Shown one piece after another: positions 26,950 to 38,600 of a stretch of DNA of 64,000 nt. The stretch's first letter is position 1, and every line of letters starts with the position of its first letter. Below the pieces are notes generated by a model. It saw only the letters and a program-made list of their open reading frames with translations, made no database searches and had not been told where the DNA came from. The DNA comes from Promerops cafer (Eukaryota; Chordata; Aves; Passeriformes; Nectariniidae): the NCBI GenBank assembly GCA_013398275.1, contig VZSE01002469.1, positions 103,492 through 167,491 of the forward strand. The letters are read 5' to 3'. The translations under genes were made by a program, and so were the position numbers.

Positions 26950-27500
26950 GAATGAGGCAAAAAAGCTTTGGGAGCCGAGGGCTCGCCGTGCTGCAAGCCC
27001 AGCGTGTTGCTTGCTGCACGGGCAACTCGGTTCGCTGCGAGCTTGGCAAAGGAGCCCTCGCACTGACTCAGACACCCCGGGGTGACACAAGCCCCGGCTC
27101 GCCCGGACGGGTTCACAGCAAAGCCCTTCTCCAGGCAGGATGTGCCCCGGCAGGTCGGGTACCTCCCGCAGCACCGGCGAGTTCTCCCGGAGCGCTCCGG
27201 CGTGGAAAGCGCTGAGCTCCACAAACCCCGGGCACCCCGAGGCAGCGCAGACTTTGAGCCCAGAGCGTAACCGAGCCCTGGACCGGCTCGCATGGAGCCG
27301 CAGAGCTCGCCCACACAGGCTCGGAGCACCCCTCCGAGCCAGATCCTGCCCTGCCGAGCTTCCCACGGAGCGAAAACAGGCCACGGAGCTCTGCAACCGA
27401 ACGCCGCGGCCAGAGCTTCCCCGCCGAGGCGCGGGGCTCGCTCCGCCGCACCTTCCAAACCCCGCCACGGCCACCTCAGACCACTCCAACCTGGAATCTG
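26950..27500. promoter_or_regulatory. CpG island-like block
   Basis: About 550 bases rich in CpG, flanked by AT-rich sequence on both sides and separate from the larger island that begins near 28.0 kb. Long frames on both strands (up to about 210 codons) are typical of GC-rich DNA with few stops and show no known domain. It may be an alternative promoter or first exon of the minus-strand gene. Confidence 0.45.
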
Positions 27501-28794
27501 CCAGAAAACCCAGCCTGTGAAAACGCCAACTTTTCCCCGTTTTTAAGCTAATCGAGTTAAATATTGAGCTCCTGGTAGGGCACACACAAAGAATGTATCG
27601 GTGCCGTTGGGAAACATGTGAGAGTTAATCTCCTTTTCCCCTCTCCATGACTCCACGGAGTGGTTTTCCCCCACAGAAAAGGGAAATAATTGGAGTCATT
27701 ATTTTAAAATGTTCCATTTTATGAACAAAACAAAGAAAGGAGAAATACACTGAACTCCAAGTTCCTTAAATTTATACAAATTTCAGGAAAGCACATAGCC
27801 ACTACAATCCAGTACAGATGTTTTCACCTAAAAATCTTTGCCTACGGAGAGGGTAAAAATGATGTGTACACCCCATTTCAGAAGCCATCTCAGGAGGGAA
27901 TTTTGCTTCAAGAGCTGCCTGGAATTCGCTCTCTGCCTATAGAGCCATGTCCCCAGCGGTGAGAGAGCACTTTGTGTACAAAACCAGGAGGGGGGAGGAA
28001 CCCTTTCCTGCAACTGGATATCAAAACAGATCCCCAAGCCTGGAGGAGAAGCCAAGCCGTAAACACACGGCCCCTGTGCCTCAATGAAGGGCCCGTTCTG
28101 AGCCGCACAGCCCGGACAGCTGCTCCCTCTGGGAAAGGGCAGAGGGCACCGAGGGCTCGGCTCATCCCGCTCCCTCCGAGGTCATTTGCCTTTCTAAACA
28201 CGAACCCATCCCCGGGCCGGGGGAGGCTCGTCCTGGGCTGCAGCTGTTTGGGCTTGGGAGGCTTCCCCCCCCCTTCCTTTCTGCTAAGGGGCAAAGGTGT
28301 CGAGCAGCCCCTCCCCGGCACACAAAGGCTCCTCGGAGGACAGAAACACGGAGCGATTTAAAGATTAAACTGGGAAATAAATAAAAGCCGCGGGGCTGGG
28401 GCCGGCTGGGCTCGGTGCGGCCCCGGCCCTGCGCACACACACGCAGGGCTAACGCCTACCCGGGGATGATGAAATGGGAAACGGAAATTACCATTTCAGA
28501 CAACTTTTCGTATTGTTCCTCCCAGCGCAGCGCTCACCCCAAAACGCACTTCCCCCCCCCACCCCGCACCGCTGCGAAAAAAACATCCGCACCCCAAAAA
28601 ACGGGGTCTGGAGGGCGGGGGGGCTGCCCGGGCTGCGGGCTCGACACGGAGCTCCGAGTTCCTCCCACGGCTCCCCACGAGCCTGCGCACCCCAAAACAC
28701 CGACCAGCCCCCGGGCTCTCTCTGCGGCCCCTCCAAACCACCGCCCCCGAGCCATCCTCCCCCTCTCGGCAGCCCCTTCCCACCCCCTGCCCCC

Positions 28795-29213
28795 NNNNNN
28801 NNNNNNNNNNNNNNNNNNNNNNNNNNNNNNNNNNNNNNNNNNNNNNNNNNNNNNNNNNNNNNNNNNNNNNNNNNNNNNNNNNNNNNNNNNNNNNNNNNNN
28901 NNNNNNNNNNNNNNNNNNNNNNNNNNNNNNNNNNNNNNNNNNNNNNNNNNNNNNNNNNNNNNNNNNNNNNNNNNNNNNNNNNNNNNNNNNNNNNNNNNNN
29001 NNNNNNNNNNNNNNNNNNNNNNNNNNNNNNNNNNNNNNNNNNNNNNNNNNNNNNNNNNNNNNNNNNNNNNNNNNNNNNNNNNNNNNNNNNNNNNNNNNNN
29101 NNNNNNNNNNNNNNNNNNNNNNNNNNNNNNNNNNNNNNNNNNNNNNNNNNNNNNNNNNNNNNNNNNNNNNNNNNNNNNNNNNNNNNNNNNNNNNNNNNNN
29201 NNNNNNNNNNNNN
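28795..29213. other. Assembly gap, 419 N
   Basis: A run of unknown bases inside the CpG island. The left flank is rich in C runs, a common cause of sequencing dropout in bird GC-rich promoters. The length of N may not equal the true missing length. Open frames drawn across it are artefacts. Confidence 0.99.
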
Positions 29214-29283
29214 GCCCATTGGCTGCGCGCGCCGGGCGGCGCTTCCGGGGCGGGGCCAGCAGGGCGGCGGGAGGGGCCGGGGA

Positions 29284-29380
29284 CCCCCCGCGAGCGGGAC
29301 CAGAGCCGGGAACGAGACCGGAACCGGCCCCGCAGGGACGTGCCGAGCTCCGGGACCGGGACTAGGATCGGGACCCGGAT
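29284..29380. repeat. Degenerate GGGACC-type simple repeat
   Basis: Repeats of 'gggaccgg', 'ggaacgagaccgg' and 'gggaccgggac' with about 6-bp spacing, inside the CpG island just right of the gap. Low complexity, not coding. Confidence 0.6.
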
Positions 29381-30142
29381 AGGCCCCCCAAGGACCTGCG
29401 GGCTGAGCTAAGCCCCGCGACCGGGCTCGCCGCGCCGCCCCGGCTTTGCGGGATCACGGGAACGGGCACTCCCCGGCTGGCAGTGGTCTCGGGGCGGTGG
29501 TCGGTGCTGCCGGTGTTGGCACTTGGGGCACCGGCGTTCCCGAAGATCGGTGTTGGGACAGGGCGCCGCGTCGGGGCGTGCTGGGGCTCCTCTGCTCCTG
29601 GGGTGCCGCTGCTGTCCCGGCGCCGCACGGGCCGCGCTCGGTCCCGGCCCGGGCCCAGTTCCTCCGTCGCATCCTCATCACAGCTCCCGGTGCCATGCGG
29701 GCCGCGGCGCTCCGAAGCGGCGGCGTGCGGAGTCGCTGCCCAGCAGGACAGTGAGGGGTGACACAGGTGCCCTGGTCGGGGCAGCGGCTGCTCCACCAGC
29801 CCAGGGGGATCCCCCCGCGGTGCACAGGGACAGGGACAGGCTGGGACAGCTGCTCGCTCCTGACCAGGCCAGGTTTTGGGCCTCTTTTCTCTGATCCTTT
29901 TAAGTGCCAATCACACAACACCAAAATGCTTTTGTGCAGTTTTTTATGTGCAGGGTGCCTCTAAAAAAAAAAAACACGTTTTAAACATCTCCTAAACAGG
30001 TCGTTCCTGCTGGATAATGTCAGTCATTCCTTCATTCTCCTGGAATGCTCAAGGAACGACGGGACTGGACGTGGCACTGCTCTGGTCTAGTTGACAAGGT
30101 GGTAATTGATTACAGGCTGGGATCCATTGGTCACAGATGGAG

Positions 30143-30352
30143 ATAGGGAAGGAATTGTCCCCTGGGAGGGTGGGCAGGCCCTGGCACAGGGTGCCCAGAG
30201 CAGCTGTGGCTGCCCCTGGATCCCTGGCAGTGCCCAAGGCCAGGCTGGACACTGGGGCTGGGAGCAGCCTGGGACAGTGGGAGGTGTCCCTGCCCATGGC
30301 AGAGGTGAGAACAGATAAACTTTGAGGTTCATCCACCCCAAACCATTCCACT
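30143..30352 (+). mobile_element. CR1 LINE 3' tail in forward orientation
   Basis: Reads 'gggaggtgtccctgcccatgg' and ends 'ccaccccaaaccattcc', the forward CR1 3' end. It starts within the 'gggtgggcaggccctggcac' block. About 210 bases. Confidence 0.9.
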
Positions 30353-33300
30353 GCTCTGCTGTGTGTCTGTACCACACATCTACTGCCCCAGCCCCTCTGT
30401 GTCACCAAGGCAGGCGAATTCCAGGGAGGAATCCCATGCATGGAGCAGGTCCCAGCCCCAGGGCCCTGCTGTGGGTGGCAGAGCTTTGTCAGCTCGTGTT
30501 GTTTTGGTTTGGTTGCCGGGGATGGGGAATCCTGGAGGCAGCAGCTCTGCCCATGACCTCATCTGGAATATTCCTGGTTTTTAACCCCCCTGCCAGGAGC
30601 GGGGCTGTAACCGGGATCTCTTTTGGCATCTGCAGGGCCACTCGGGGTCACACACTTGGCAGCCCGAGGGCAGTTCTCATGTGCTGGGGGTGCCACAGAC
30701 CCCCAGGAAGAGGAATCCCTGTGCTGGGCTCAGCAGGAAGGAGTGGCTCAGGAGCACGTGTTCAGCTCTGCTCTTAAATAGCAGCAGGAGAGAGGTTTAT
30801 TCTGAGCCTGTTAAGCTGGTCCTGTGTTCCACTTAGGCTTAGTCTTTTTATCTCTACCCATCTTCCTCTGTAAGACCTACTAAACCAGTGAAAAGAAAGG
30901 GGTTGGGGTTTTTTTGGCTTCCTTTCCATTAAGCTGCTTGTCACAGCTCCCTGCAAACGCTGCGGGTGAGTGTTGGCCTCTGAGCAGAGGAAAGGGGAAA
31001 TATGTGTTTTCATTTCCTAAATACAGTTGTCTGTGACTGCTTCCTTGACAACCTTGAGTGTCATCCAGGTCAGAGACCAGTGCTGGGGAGGAAGTTAAAT
31101 CCTTTCTGTGTCACCCTGACCTTTTTCTATTTGAACACAACAGCCTGCTTCAGGGAGGAACCTTCAAGTACTTAGAGAAGGAAAGCTGACAGCAGGAATG
31201 GGAGGATTATTTCCTTGGGGGCTGTTCTGCTGGTTTTCTGGGTGAGACTTGTGTGATGGGGATGTTTAACCTGCCTGCTTTGTTACCCTGGGCTGGCTTT
31301 TGCTCCTTAATTGCAATACTTAAGACAAAAAAAAATTACAGTCAATTGTTGAGCACCTTTATCCTTTGATAAAGGTTGTAAGCTCTTAAATCCTAAAATA
31401 AAACAAAGAGCCTGGTGCTGAGGAGTAAAGAGAACATTGTGTGAGGGCAGGGAAATTAGGCCGCTTGGGGAATGTGCTTTCAGGCCTATTTCTGTCTGTC
31501 CCAGTGAGCTAAAAGGACACTGACTTTGGGGACAGAGCTCCTGACCCTCCACTCCTTGCTGTGGCACTGCTCCCTGGCTCACTCTGGAGATGGCACCTGT
31601 GCCAGCCCCTCACCTGCTCCAGCAACCTGTGGGTGACCAAACTCACCTCAATCCTTCAGCAGCTGTGTTGTGAGGGAAGGAACTGTCATGCCAACTATAA
31701 AGTCAAAATTTCCTGGGTTGTGCTACTGTGGGTGCAGATCCCTGCTGATTCAGCTCCTCATAGGATGGAGGGATGGGAATCTATTTTTAATAGATGAAAC
31801 AAGGTGTGATTTATGGCTGGTACAGGGTAAACCCTGAGTGACCAGTCAGGTGCCAACATCGCAGAGGCCAAGAGAATAAAACTTTAGAACTTTGATTAGG
31901 AAAACCTTTACTTTAAGCTTGGCTCATGTTTTAATTAATGTCATCTATTAACATTTTGAAGAGAAATGGGTTTGGCAAACCAAGCAGCCATTTGGGAAGG
32001 CAGTGAGGAGTACAGCTGCTGTACTGCAGCAGGAACCTCCCTGGCTTTGTACAAACTCAGTTTTACTAAATAAAGCTATTTTCAACCATCCTTGTATTTC
32101 TTTGCTGTTGTTAAGGACACTCCAACTTGAGCTGTTCCACCTGTGATACCATAAAGAAATAAAAGTGTGGGTTTTCACCTGCTTTACAGTGTGGTGGCTG
32201 CTCAGAGCTCTACGAGATGTTATTAAGGCTAAATTCGTAGAACAGATCTCTCATATTCAAGTCTGCATTGTTTTGAACTCCTTGGCACAGATTGTTTGCC
32301 CCCAAATCTGTGTGTTTTGAAGGTTAACTCCTTGGTGTGGCCCCTGTGCACCCAGCTGAGTCCCAGTGAAGCACCAGGACTGGGATCAGGACAGGCAGAG
32401 CCCACGGCCCAGGGGCTGACGTAGCTCCTGTGCCACTCCACAGCAGCAGCATTTTTAGATCCCTCAAAGCTGGGAGCTGCTGTTGTGGTGGATGAAGTCT
32501 GTTTGCAAGGCTCCCTGCAGGATTTATTTACACCTGTGTGAAGAGTGGTCCGTGGAGCTTTGTTCCTGGTGCATCAGCAGAGGATGGATTCTGGGGGAAG
32601 TGCTCTCCTGCTGCTGGGTAAACGCCTCGCATTGATGTTCCAGGTGTGAACTCATGACAGCCCAGCTCTAATTACTGTTTTTATCATTCCTAATGACAGG
32701 CTTTAGGTTTCCAGGCTGCTTATGGATTTCAGGGGTGTGGAGTGACAGTTGCTCACTCGGAGCTTAGTGACCTCCTCCGGTCTGCGGGGTTTGGAGGTGA
32801 CTTCAGCCACCTCCCGCACACAGATGGATTCCCGGGCCTCCCTCACTCCAGCAGCTCTCCGGGGAGTGCCCTCCCACAGAGTCATCTGCTCTGAGTCACA
32901 AACAGCCGCTTCCCTCCCCCTGCTCTGCCCTTAGCCCTGCCACTCTCAGAGTGTTGCTCCCTCTTCCCCGTGTTGGCTTTTCCGGAGGTTTCTAAGCCCC
33001 GGCTGGCAGACGGAGCGGTGGCTGCTGTGGGGTGGCCGAGTCCCCTGCCTCCAGCCATCTGTCACCTGCCTGTCTTACACTCCCAGGGCTTTAGAGGTGA
33101 CCCAGAGATAGATCTGTACCCCAGTGCTCTGTCCCAGGCTCACCCTGGGGCTGGGGAGGCTCTGTGCCCCAGGGAGGAGAACTGTTGGTTCCATGCTGTC
33201 CTCTGCCATGGAACTGGAACTTGCTGTGATCCCAAGCTGTTCCTGGAGGAGTGAATAGGTGTGATGGGCTTGGACTGGCTCATGGAAAAAGGCTGAGCAG

Positions 33301-34276
33301 CTCTTTCCTGGTGAGGAGTTTTGCTGTGCTCAAGGGAAAACCATGTGGTCTTTTAAGCACATCCTTTGCTGCTGAAAACCCTAAGGTTCTCCTGAGTTCT
33401 TGGCCTTGCTGTGCTGAAGCAGAGCATCTATCCCTTGACCTTGATTTGTCATCTGCAAAGAAGTAATTGAAAAAATCCCATCTGGTGCATGACAGAGATG
33501 CACAGAGCTGGGGGACGCCGGGAAACGCCGGGCCCTTGGAGCTGGGTGGTTTGTCCTGCCAGAGCAAAGTCTGGCTTAGCTGCTGGGGAGGGGTTTCATC
33601 CTGTAAAAGGTCTGATTTTACCTTCCAGCAGCTTCAGCTCTGCATATAAAACTTTGATTCATTGATGAGAAGTCTGTGGATGGCGCAGTGGCCACCTGAT
33701 TCCAGGTATCCATTTACCCCACTGGCAAGGTGCTGGGTGGAAATGAGTCAGGGATAAGCTGGGGGGGCTGAGGAACTTCCCGAGCCTCAGAGGGCAGGAG
33801 TGTCTTACAGGGAGCATGGAAACAGGAGAGGTGACTTCTGAGACAGAGCAGAGCTGTGTTTCCCATGGAAACTGAATTCTCTTGGCCTGAAAAGAACAAG
33901 ATGTGGCTGCTAATGCTGCTTCCTGCTCCCAACCTGCTCAGGAGATAAACCAGGGATTTCAGCCTCCAATCCAGCACCTTTCCCCGGTAGTAAATAGACG
34001 TGGCATTACTGAGTGATGTCATGGCTGGAGCACATCCCAGCAAGGCCAAGCCTGGATCAGGTTATATCTGTCCTCAGAATATTGGCTTACTCCCAAAGGA
34101 GCATATTGCCAGTCCAAGGGCAGTGACTGAAGCCACCTTTCCCAAGGTCACCTCTGGCACGCATAGAGGGGACAGCCTGAGCTGCCCATGCAGGGCAGAA
34201 TCTCCTGACTCTCCTTCCTGGCACCACTTTGTATTGGCACCAGCGAGGCAAAGACCCCCAGCTCTCCTTCGTGGAG

Positions 34277-34431
34277 TTGTGGAATGGTTTGGGTGGGGAG
34301 GGACCTTAAAGCCCATCCTGCTCCATCCCCTGCCATGACAGGAACACCTTCCACTAGCCCAGGCTGCTCCAAGCCCCGTCCAACCTGACCTTGAACACTG
34401 CCAGGGATCCAGGGGCAGCCACAGCTTCTCT
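34277..34431 (-). mobile_element. CR1 LINE 3' tail
   Basis: From 'gtggaatggtttgggtgggg' through 'cttccactagcccaggctg' to 'gcagccacagcttctct'. About 155 bases, 5'-truncated. Confidence 0.9.
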
Positions 34432-34779
34432 GTCCAGCCTCCCTGGTGCTCTGTCATCTGGTTGCCTTTGAAGCACAGTATGAAAAGAGAGACAGAAATT
34501 GTGTCATCTCCAGCTCTGTGATGTGTCTGTAAATAACCAGTATTCCCAGTTCAGCACAGCTTGGTCACATCCAGGCCTGGATCTTCCAGCTGGGAGTCAG
34601 TGCAGCCTCCCTGGGCCTTCCACGTGGGATCTGTGGGTGGAGGTGCCCCCAGCTGCCACATCCCCTCCGAGCTCTGAACAGCCCTAATGTATTAATTAGC
34701 ACCAATCCGTGTCTGTAAATTGAACTGTTTGATCCAATCAATGACAGAGATTTCCAGGAGTGAGGGGACATTAACATGC

Positions 34780-34845
34780 CAAGGATGGGGCAGCCACAGT
34801 TTCTCTGGGCAACCTGTGCCAGGGCCTCACCACCCTCAAAGTAAA
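34780..34845 (-). mobile_element. CR1 LINE internal fragment
   Basis: Only the 'ggatggggcagccacag' to 'cctcaccaccctcaaagta' segment is present, without the 3' end. It begins about 350 bases after the copy at 34277, roughly where that copy breaks off. The two could therefore be one element split by inserted or rearranged sequence. Confidence 0.75.
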
Positions 34846-35523
34846 TATAAATTTCTATGTATTTGTTCACTCCCTTTCTCTCGGAGCACAGTTCAGTCCC
34901 TCGCTCCCATGGCAGACACAAAGTCTGTTTTCTCCCACAGCTCACTCCTACCTCGAGCTGCCAGAAGGGGAACCTTCCTCAGGAACAGCTGCACAGGAAG
35001 GGAGCTGGTCTCTTTCCTCTCTGCTGAAGCTAAGACTGCAGAAGTTGTTCCTTCTTTTTCCAGGCATTACAATTACATGGGATTAGGAGGGATAAAATCC
35101 CAGAGCCGGGCTGCTTGTGTGCTCACACCACCAGACTCCAGTATCAGGCCCCCCCAGTGGTGGCTGCAGGCTCCCTGCTATGCTTGCAGGGACCCTCTCG
35201 CCCCTCCCAGGCGTTTGTTCTCCTGCCTAAATAATCTGGGACCAGGCCAAGGCCGGGCCGGGCCCTAGCCACGCTGGAGAGCCCGGAGACGGCCGGGGCT
35301 CGTGGGGAAGCGTCTGCTCCAGGAGACGTGACGGGGCCGGCCCTAGCTTGGGGCTCGCCTGCAGCGCAGAGCCCGCCCGGGGAGGGGCCTCGGGTCGTGC
35401 CCGGGCCCTCAGGCCGAGCCGCCCCCCCCCGTTACCGCGGGAACGGCGCGACAATTCCCGGCAGCCCCCGCGCGCCGCGAACGCCATCTTGAGGTCTGGC
35501 AGCGCCGCGCGCGCCCCCGCTTC

Positions 35524-35535
35524 CAAGATGGCCGC
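35524..35535 (+). promoter_or_regulatory. SPG7: TISU-like initiator at the SPG7 start codon
   Basis: CAAGATGGCCGC matches the TISU consensus SAASATGGCGGC at 11 of 12 positions, with the ATG at 35528-35530. TISU both drives transcription through YY1 and directs translation from very short 5' leaders, and it is enriched in genes for mitochondrial proteins. This supports the chosen start and predicts a 5' leader of only tens of bases. Confidence 0.6.
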
Positions 35536-35654
35536 CCGGCCCTCCCCGGGCACTTCCGGCCGTGCGGAGGCCGCGGTTCTGGTAACGGCGGAGCCGCCGC
35601 GGCCCNTGGGCCCGGCCCCGCGGCTGTGCCCTCGGCGGGGTTCGCGGCCTGCAG
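35528..35654 (+). CDS. SPG7: SPG7 exon 1 (coding part), frame broken by an N
   Basis: The start ATG lies in a TISU-like context and the donor is CAG then gtaacg. The exon as printed is 127 nt, but exon 2 begins on a codon boundary, so the frame does not connect. Dropping the N at 35606 gives 126 nt (42 codons). The downstream frame then ends G-V-R-G-L-Q before S-L, echoing the G-R-A-L-Q before S-L that I recall for human. The text is arginine-rich with few acidic residues, suiting a mitochondrial presequence. It lacks the leucine run of the human N terminus. Confidence 0.7.
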
Positions 35655-38600
35655 GTAACGAGGCGGTGGCGGGGCCTCACCGAGCACTGGAGGCACCGGG
35701 AGAGGAGGAGAACGGGGGAGAGGGACGTTCGGGCTGCTCGGGAGGGACATGTGGTTGTGCCGTCCCGAAGGCCCGTCGTGTCAGCGCTGTTGGGCACTGA
35801 CTTGGGAACCGCCGTGGAAATAATGGAATTATTTGGGTGGGAAGGGACCTTAAACCTCCTTTTATTCTAATCCCCTGCCATGGGCAGGGACACCTTCCAC
35901 TAGCTCAGGGTGCTCCAAGCCCCGTCCAGCCTGGCCTTGGACACTGCCAGGGATCCAGGGGCAGCCACAGCTGCTCTGGGCACCCTGTGCCAGGGCCTGC
36001 CCACCCTCCCAGCCAGGAATTCCTTCCCAATATCCCATCTGGCTAGGGATCCCACTCTCTAGCAGTGGGAAGCCATTCCCCCTTGTCCCAAGTCCCTCTC
36101 CAGCTCTCCTGGAGCCCTTTTAGGCACTCGAAAAGTTACAGGGCAGCCCGAAGCATTTTTTCTGTAGGCTGAACAATCCCAATCCTCCTAGCCTTTCCTT
36201 GTATAAGAGGTGCTCCATCCCTCTGATCAACTTTGTGGCCTCCTCTGGATTTAGGACTTTTTCTGTGGTGTAAGTAGGAGATGGAGGGAGAACAATGTGG
36301 GGCATTGTTTCATGCCAGGTTTTTCTGGGACCAGTTTAAATTTAAGCTGCTCTGTTCTAGAGAGCATCAGTCCTGAGGTTGCCATCTTAAGCCATTACAA
36401 GCTTGAAAAAAAGAGGAAAACCAGGAAAAATGAGGGAGGGGTTTCAGCCTGGTCAGTGTTCCTGGTTGGTTTAGAAATTGGAGCCTGTGCAGTGGAGGGG
36501 AGACAGGGAATCACATTGGAGAAGGGGCCAGACTTGTGTTCAACGAGACAATTAATAAGTGTTAGTTTAGATGTTGTGAAATTGCACTTAAGTGTGAATA
36601 TCTACTGCAGGATTCCTGCTGAGTTACCTCAGGGACAGAGCTCCGTTGGCCTTGCTCCTGTGCAGGAGCGTTAAAAGTCCTTAAAATTTCCTTTTAAAAA
36701 TCCTTTTTTTTGTTAAAAAACTTCCTTTTCGTATGGTAGGGAATCTTTACATTCTAAGAACTGATTTGCAACAGGCCTTTAGAACAAAAAAACAGACACA
36801 GGGAGGAAAAAGATGAAATATTAAGCGTTTTGAGTATGGGTTGTCTGTTTGTACTTGTGCTGTCTTTGCTCTGGGTTATAAACATTTCCAAAGTCATGTG
36901 GGAAGTGCCCAGCCAGGAATCCCATCCAGGGCTCCCTGCTGCTGTCCTGACACTCACCCACAGCATTTCCCTGTTCAGGAATCTGAGTCTCAGGGAGGCA
37001 CACAAAGCTTCAGCAGCCACATTACTTTTCCAATTGTTGTCTTGTTTTTCTTTCTCTCCTTCCTCAGAGCCTCCTGGTACCAACACTTTCCCTACCACGT
37101 CAAGGTCTTGGTGGAGTCCTGACAAAACAGCACATAATCCGTGATCCAGTCAGACTTTGGAATCTCCTGGGTGAGTCCTGAGGAGCAGGCAGGGAAAAGG
37201 TCTGATTTCATGAGAGAATTGACCTTTCCTCGCCTTCCCTCTGCATTCCTGAAAGTACAGCAGAGGTGTTCTTTCCTGGATGTGGGAGCTGGGGGTGTTT
37301 GCAGGGATCCAGGTTTGTGTTTCGTGACAGGAATGAACAGTGGCCCCTTCCCATGAGGAGCTCAGGGGATTAAAGATGTACTGAGTCATTAGACTTGATG
37401 TTTGTAGCCTTTTTTGGCTTTTATTGGAGTATCCCCCAGCATTCCTGTGAAACCTGATTTAATTCCATTACCTATATTTCCTTTAATGAGCATTTCCAAT
37501 CCCAAGTGTGAGGCTGTTCCTAGCTGCCACACCAGTGTTAGCAATGGCTGTGCCTTGGGAATTGTGTCCATGTTTCAGTACTAAAGAAATTTCTCCAAAT
37601 TATTTCCCTTGTGCCATCAAAACAATCTCTGACCTCTGCTTGCCTGCAGGTCGCACCTCCTGGTTTGCTACATCCAGCTCTCGGGGCAGTAGCCAGAAGA
37701 ATGGAGGATTCAAGAAGAAATCTCCACAGGAGGAGGATGGTAGGTGTGTGCCAAAAATTCTGGGATTTACTGAAACACAGGGAGGAAGATCCACCTTCGT
37801 GCTCCCCTGTACCTGTAACTTTCCTCTGTACAGGCCTGGGGCTAAGAGCAAGTTTGAAGGAGTATTTTGGTTTAGATGATGGACTGGAAGATGCAAGACA
37901 GATCATAGAAATCCTGGAGTGGCTTGGGTTGGAAGGGACCTTAAAGCCTATCCTTGTCCCACCCCCTGCCATGGGCAGGGACTCCTTCCACTGTCCCAGG
38001 GTGCTCCAAGCCCCAGTGTCCAGCCTGGCCTTGGACACTGCCAGGGATCCAGGGGCAGCCACAGCTGCTCTGGGCACCTGTGCCAGGGCCTGCCCACCCT
38101 CCCAGGGAAGCATTTTCCCCCAATATCTAATCATGGGATGAAAGATCATGAGAGTGGCTCTCTTTCTAGGCCACTTTGCTTCCTGTGCAAATCTCTCCAT
38201 TGCTGTTTGCCTTGGCATTGCCCCTTTATGAAGGGGGACAGTAATATTACCTGGGTTTTGTTGTAGAGCGTTTTGACTTAATAAATTTGTATTAACTAAA
38301 CCCAGTCACTTAAGCTGGATTTGGTATTATTTTCTTACATTTTATTTACCTTCAATGTGGATGTGTCCCTACTTCTAGTGGATCACAGAACTTAGATATA
38401 AATTCCTTAAAGGGCTCTCAGCTGTGTTACCAATTTTTCTTGGTTTTTCTTTTTTAAATCAGTCTTTTTAGATACTGTTTTTTTCCCATGTCTTATTCTC
38501 CTAAGCCCCAGGCATGTAAAGAATTCTTTGAAAATTAATTTTATCTCCCTAAAAACCTGTTGATCACGGAGTGGCTTGGGATGGAAGGGCCCATAAAATC

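Larger units (their letters stand above)
28040..29760. promoter_or_regulatory. Large CpG island, probable ANKRD11 promoter, broken by a gap
   Basis: Very GC- and CpG-rich on both sides of an assembly gap. Just right of the gap is an inverted CCAAT box (ATTGGC, 29218-29223), then an ETS-like CTTCCGG near 29,242 and GC boxes (GGGGCGGGG). In mammals ANKRD11 and SPG7 share a bidirectional promoter. Here this island would serve ANKRD11, leftward, because the readable SPG7 first exon is 6 kb to the right. The transcription start itself is not visible and may lie in the gap. Confidence 0.55.
29761..35229. other. Inter-island non-coding region between ANKRD11 and SPG7
   Basis: About 5.5 kb without a recognisable exon. 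It contains CR1 tails at 30143, 34277 and 34780. Elsewhere it is unique sequence with short frames only. I looked for an SPG7 upstream exon or an intervening gene and found none that connects in phase to SPG7 exon 2. Confidence 0.5.
35230..35700 (+). promoter_or_regulatory. SPG7: SPG7 CpG island promoter
   Basis: A dense CpG island surrounding SPG7 exon 1. It contains an inverted YY1 site (CGCCATCTTG, 35482-35491) and a direct YY1/TISU site over the start codon. A GABP/ETS consensus (CACTTCCGG, 35551-35559) follows. There is no TATA box. This set is common in housekeeping genes for mitochondrial proteins. Activity is inferred from motifs. Confidence 0.7.

Noticed and set aside
26941..27585. 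Overlapping frames of up to 214 codons in the GC-rich block
   Set aside because: Several frames are open on both strands at once, as expected where stops are rare. The residue text is arginine-, alanine- and glycine-rich without domains.
28415..29382. Long plus and minus frames of 240-316 codons across 28.4-29.4 kb
   Set aside because: Most of each frame is the run of N, which the translation treats as open. The flanks are GC-rich promoter sequence.
29446..29924. Frames starting with ATGs right of the gap as an alternative SPG7 exon 1
   Set aside because: None ends at a good donor in phase 0 with text like the human exon 1 end, whereas the 35,528-35,654 exon does once its N is set aside.
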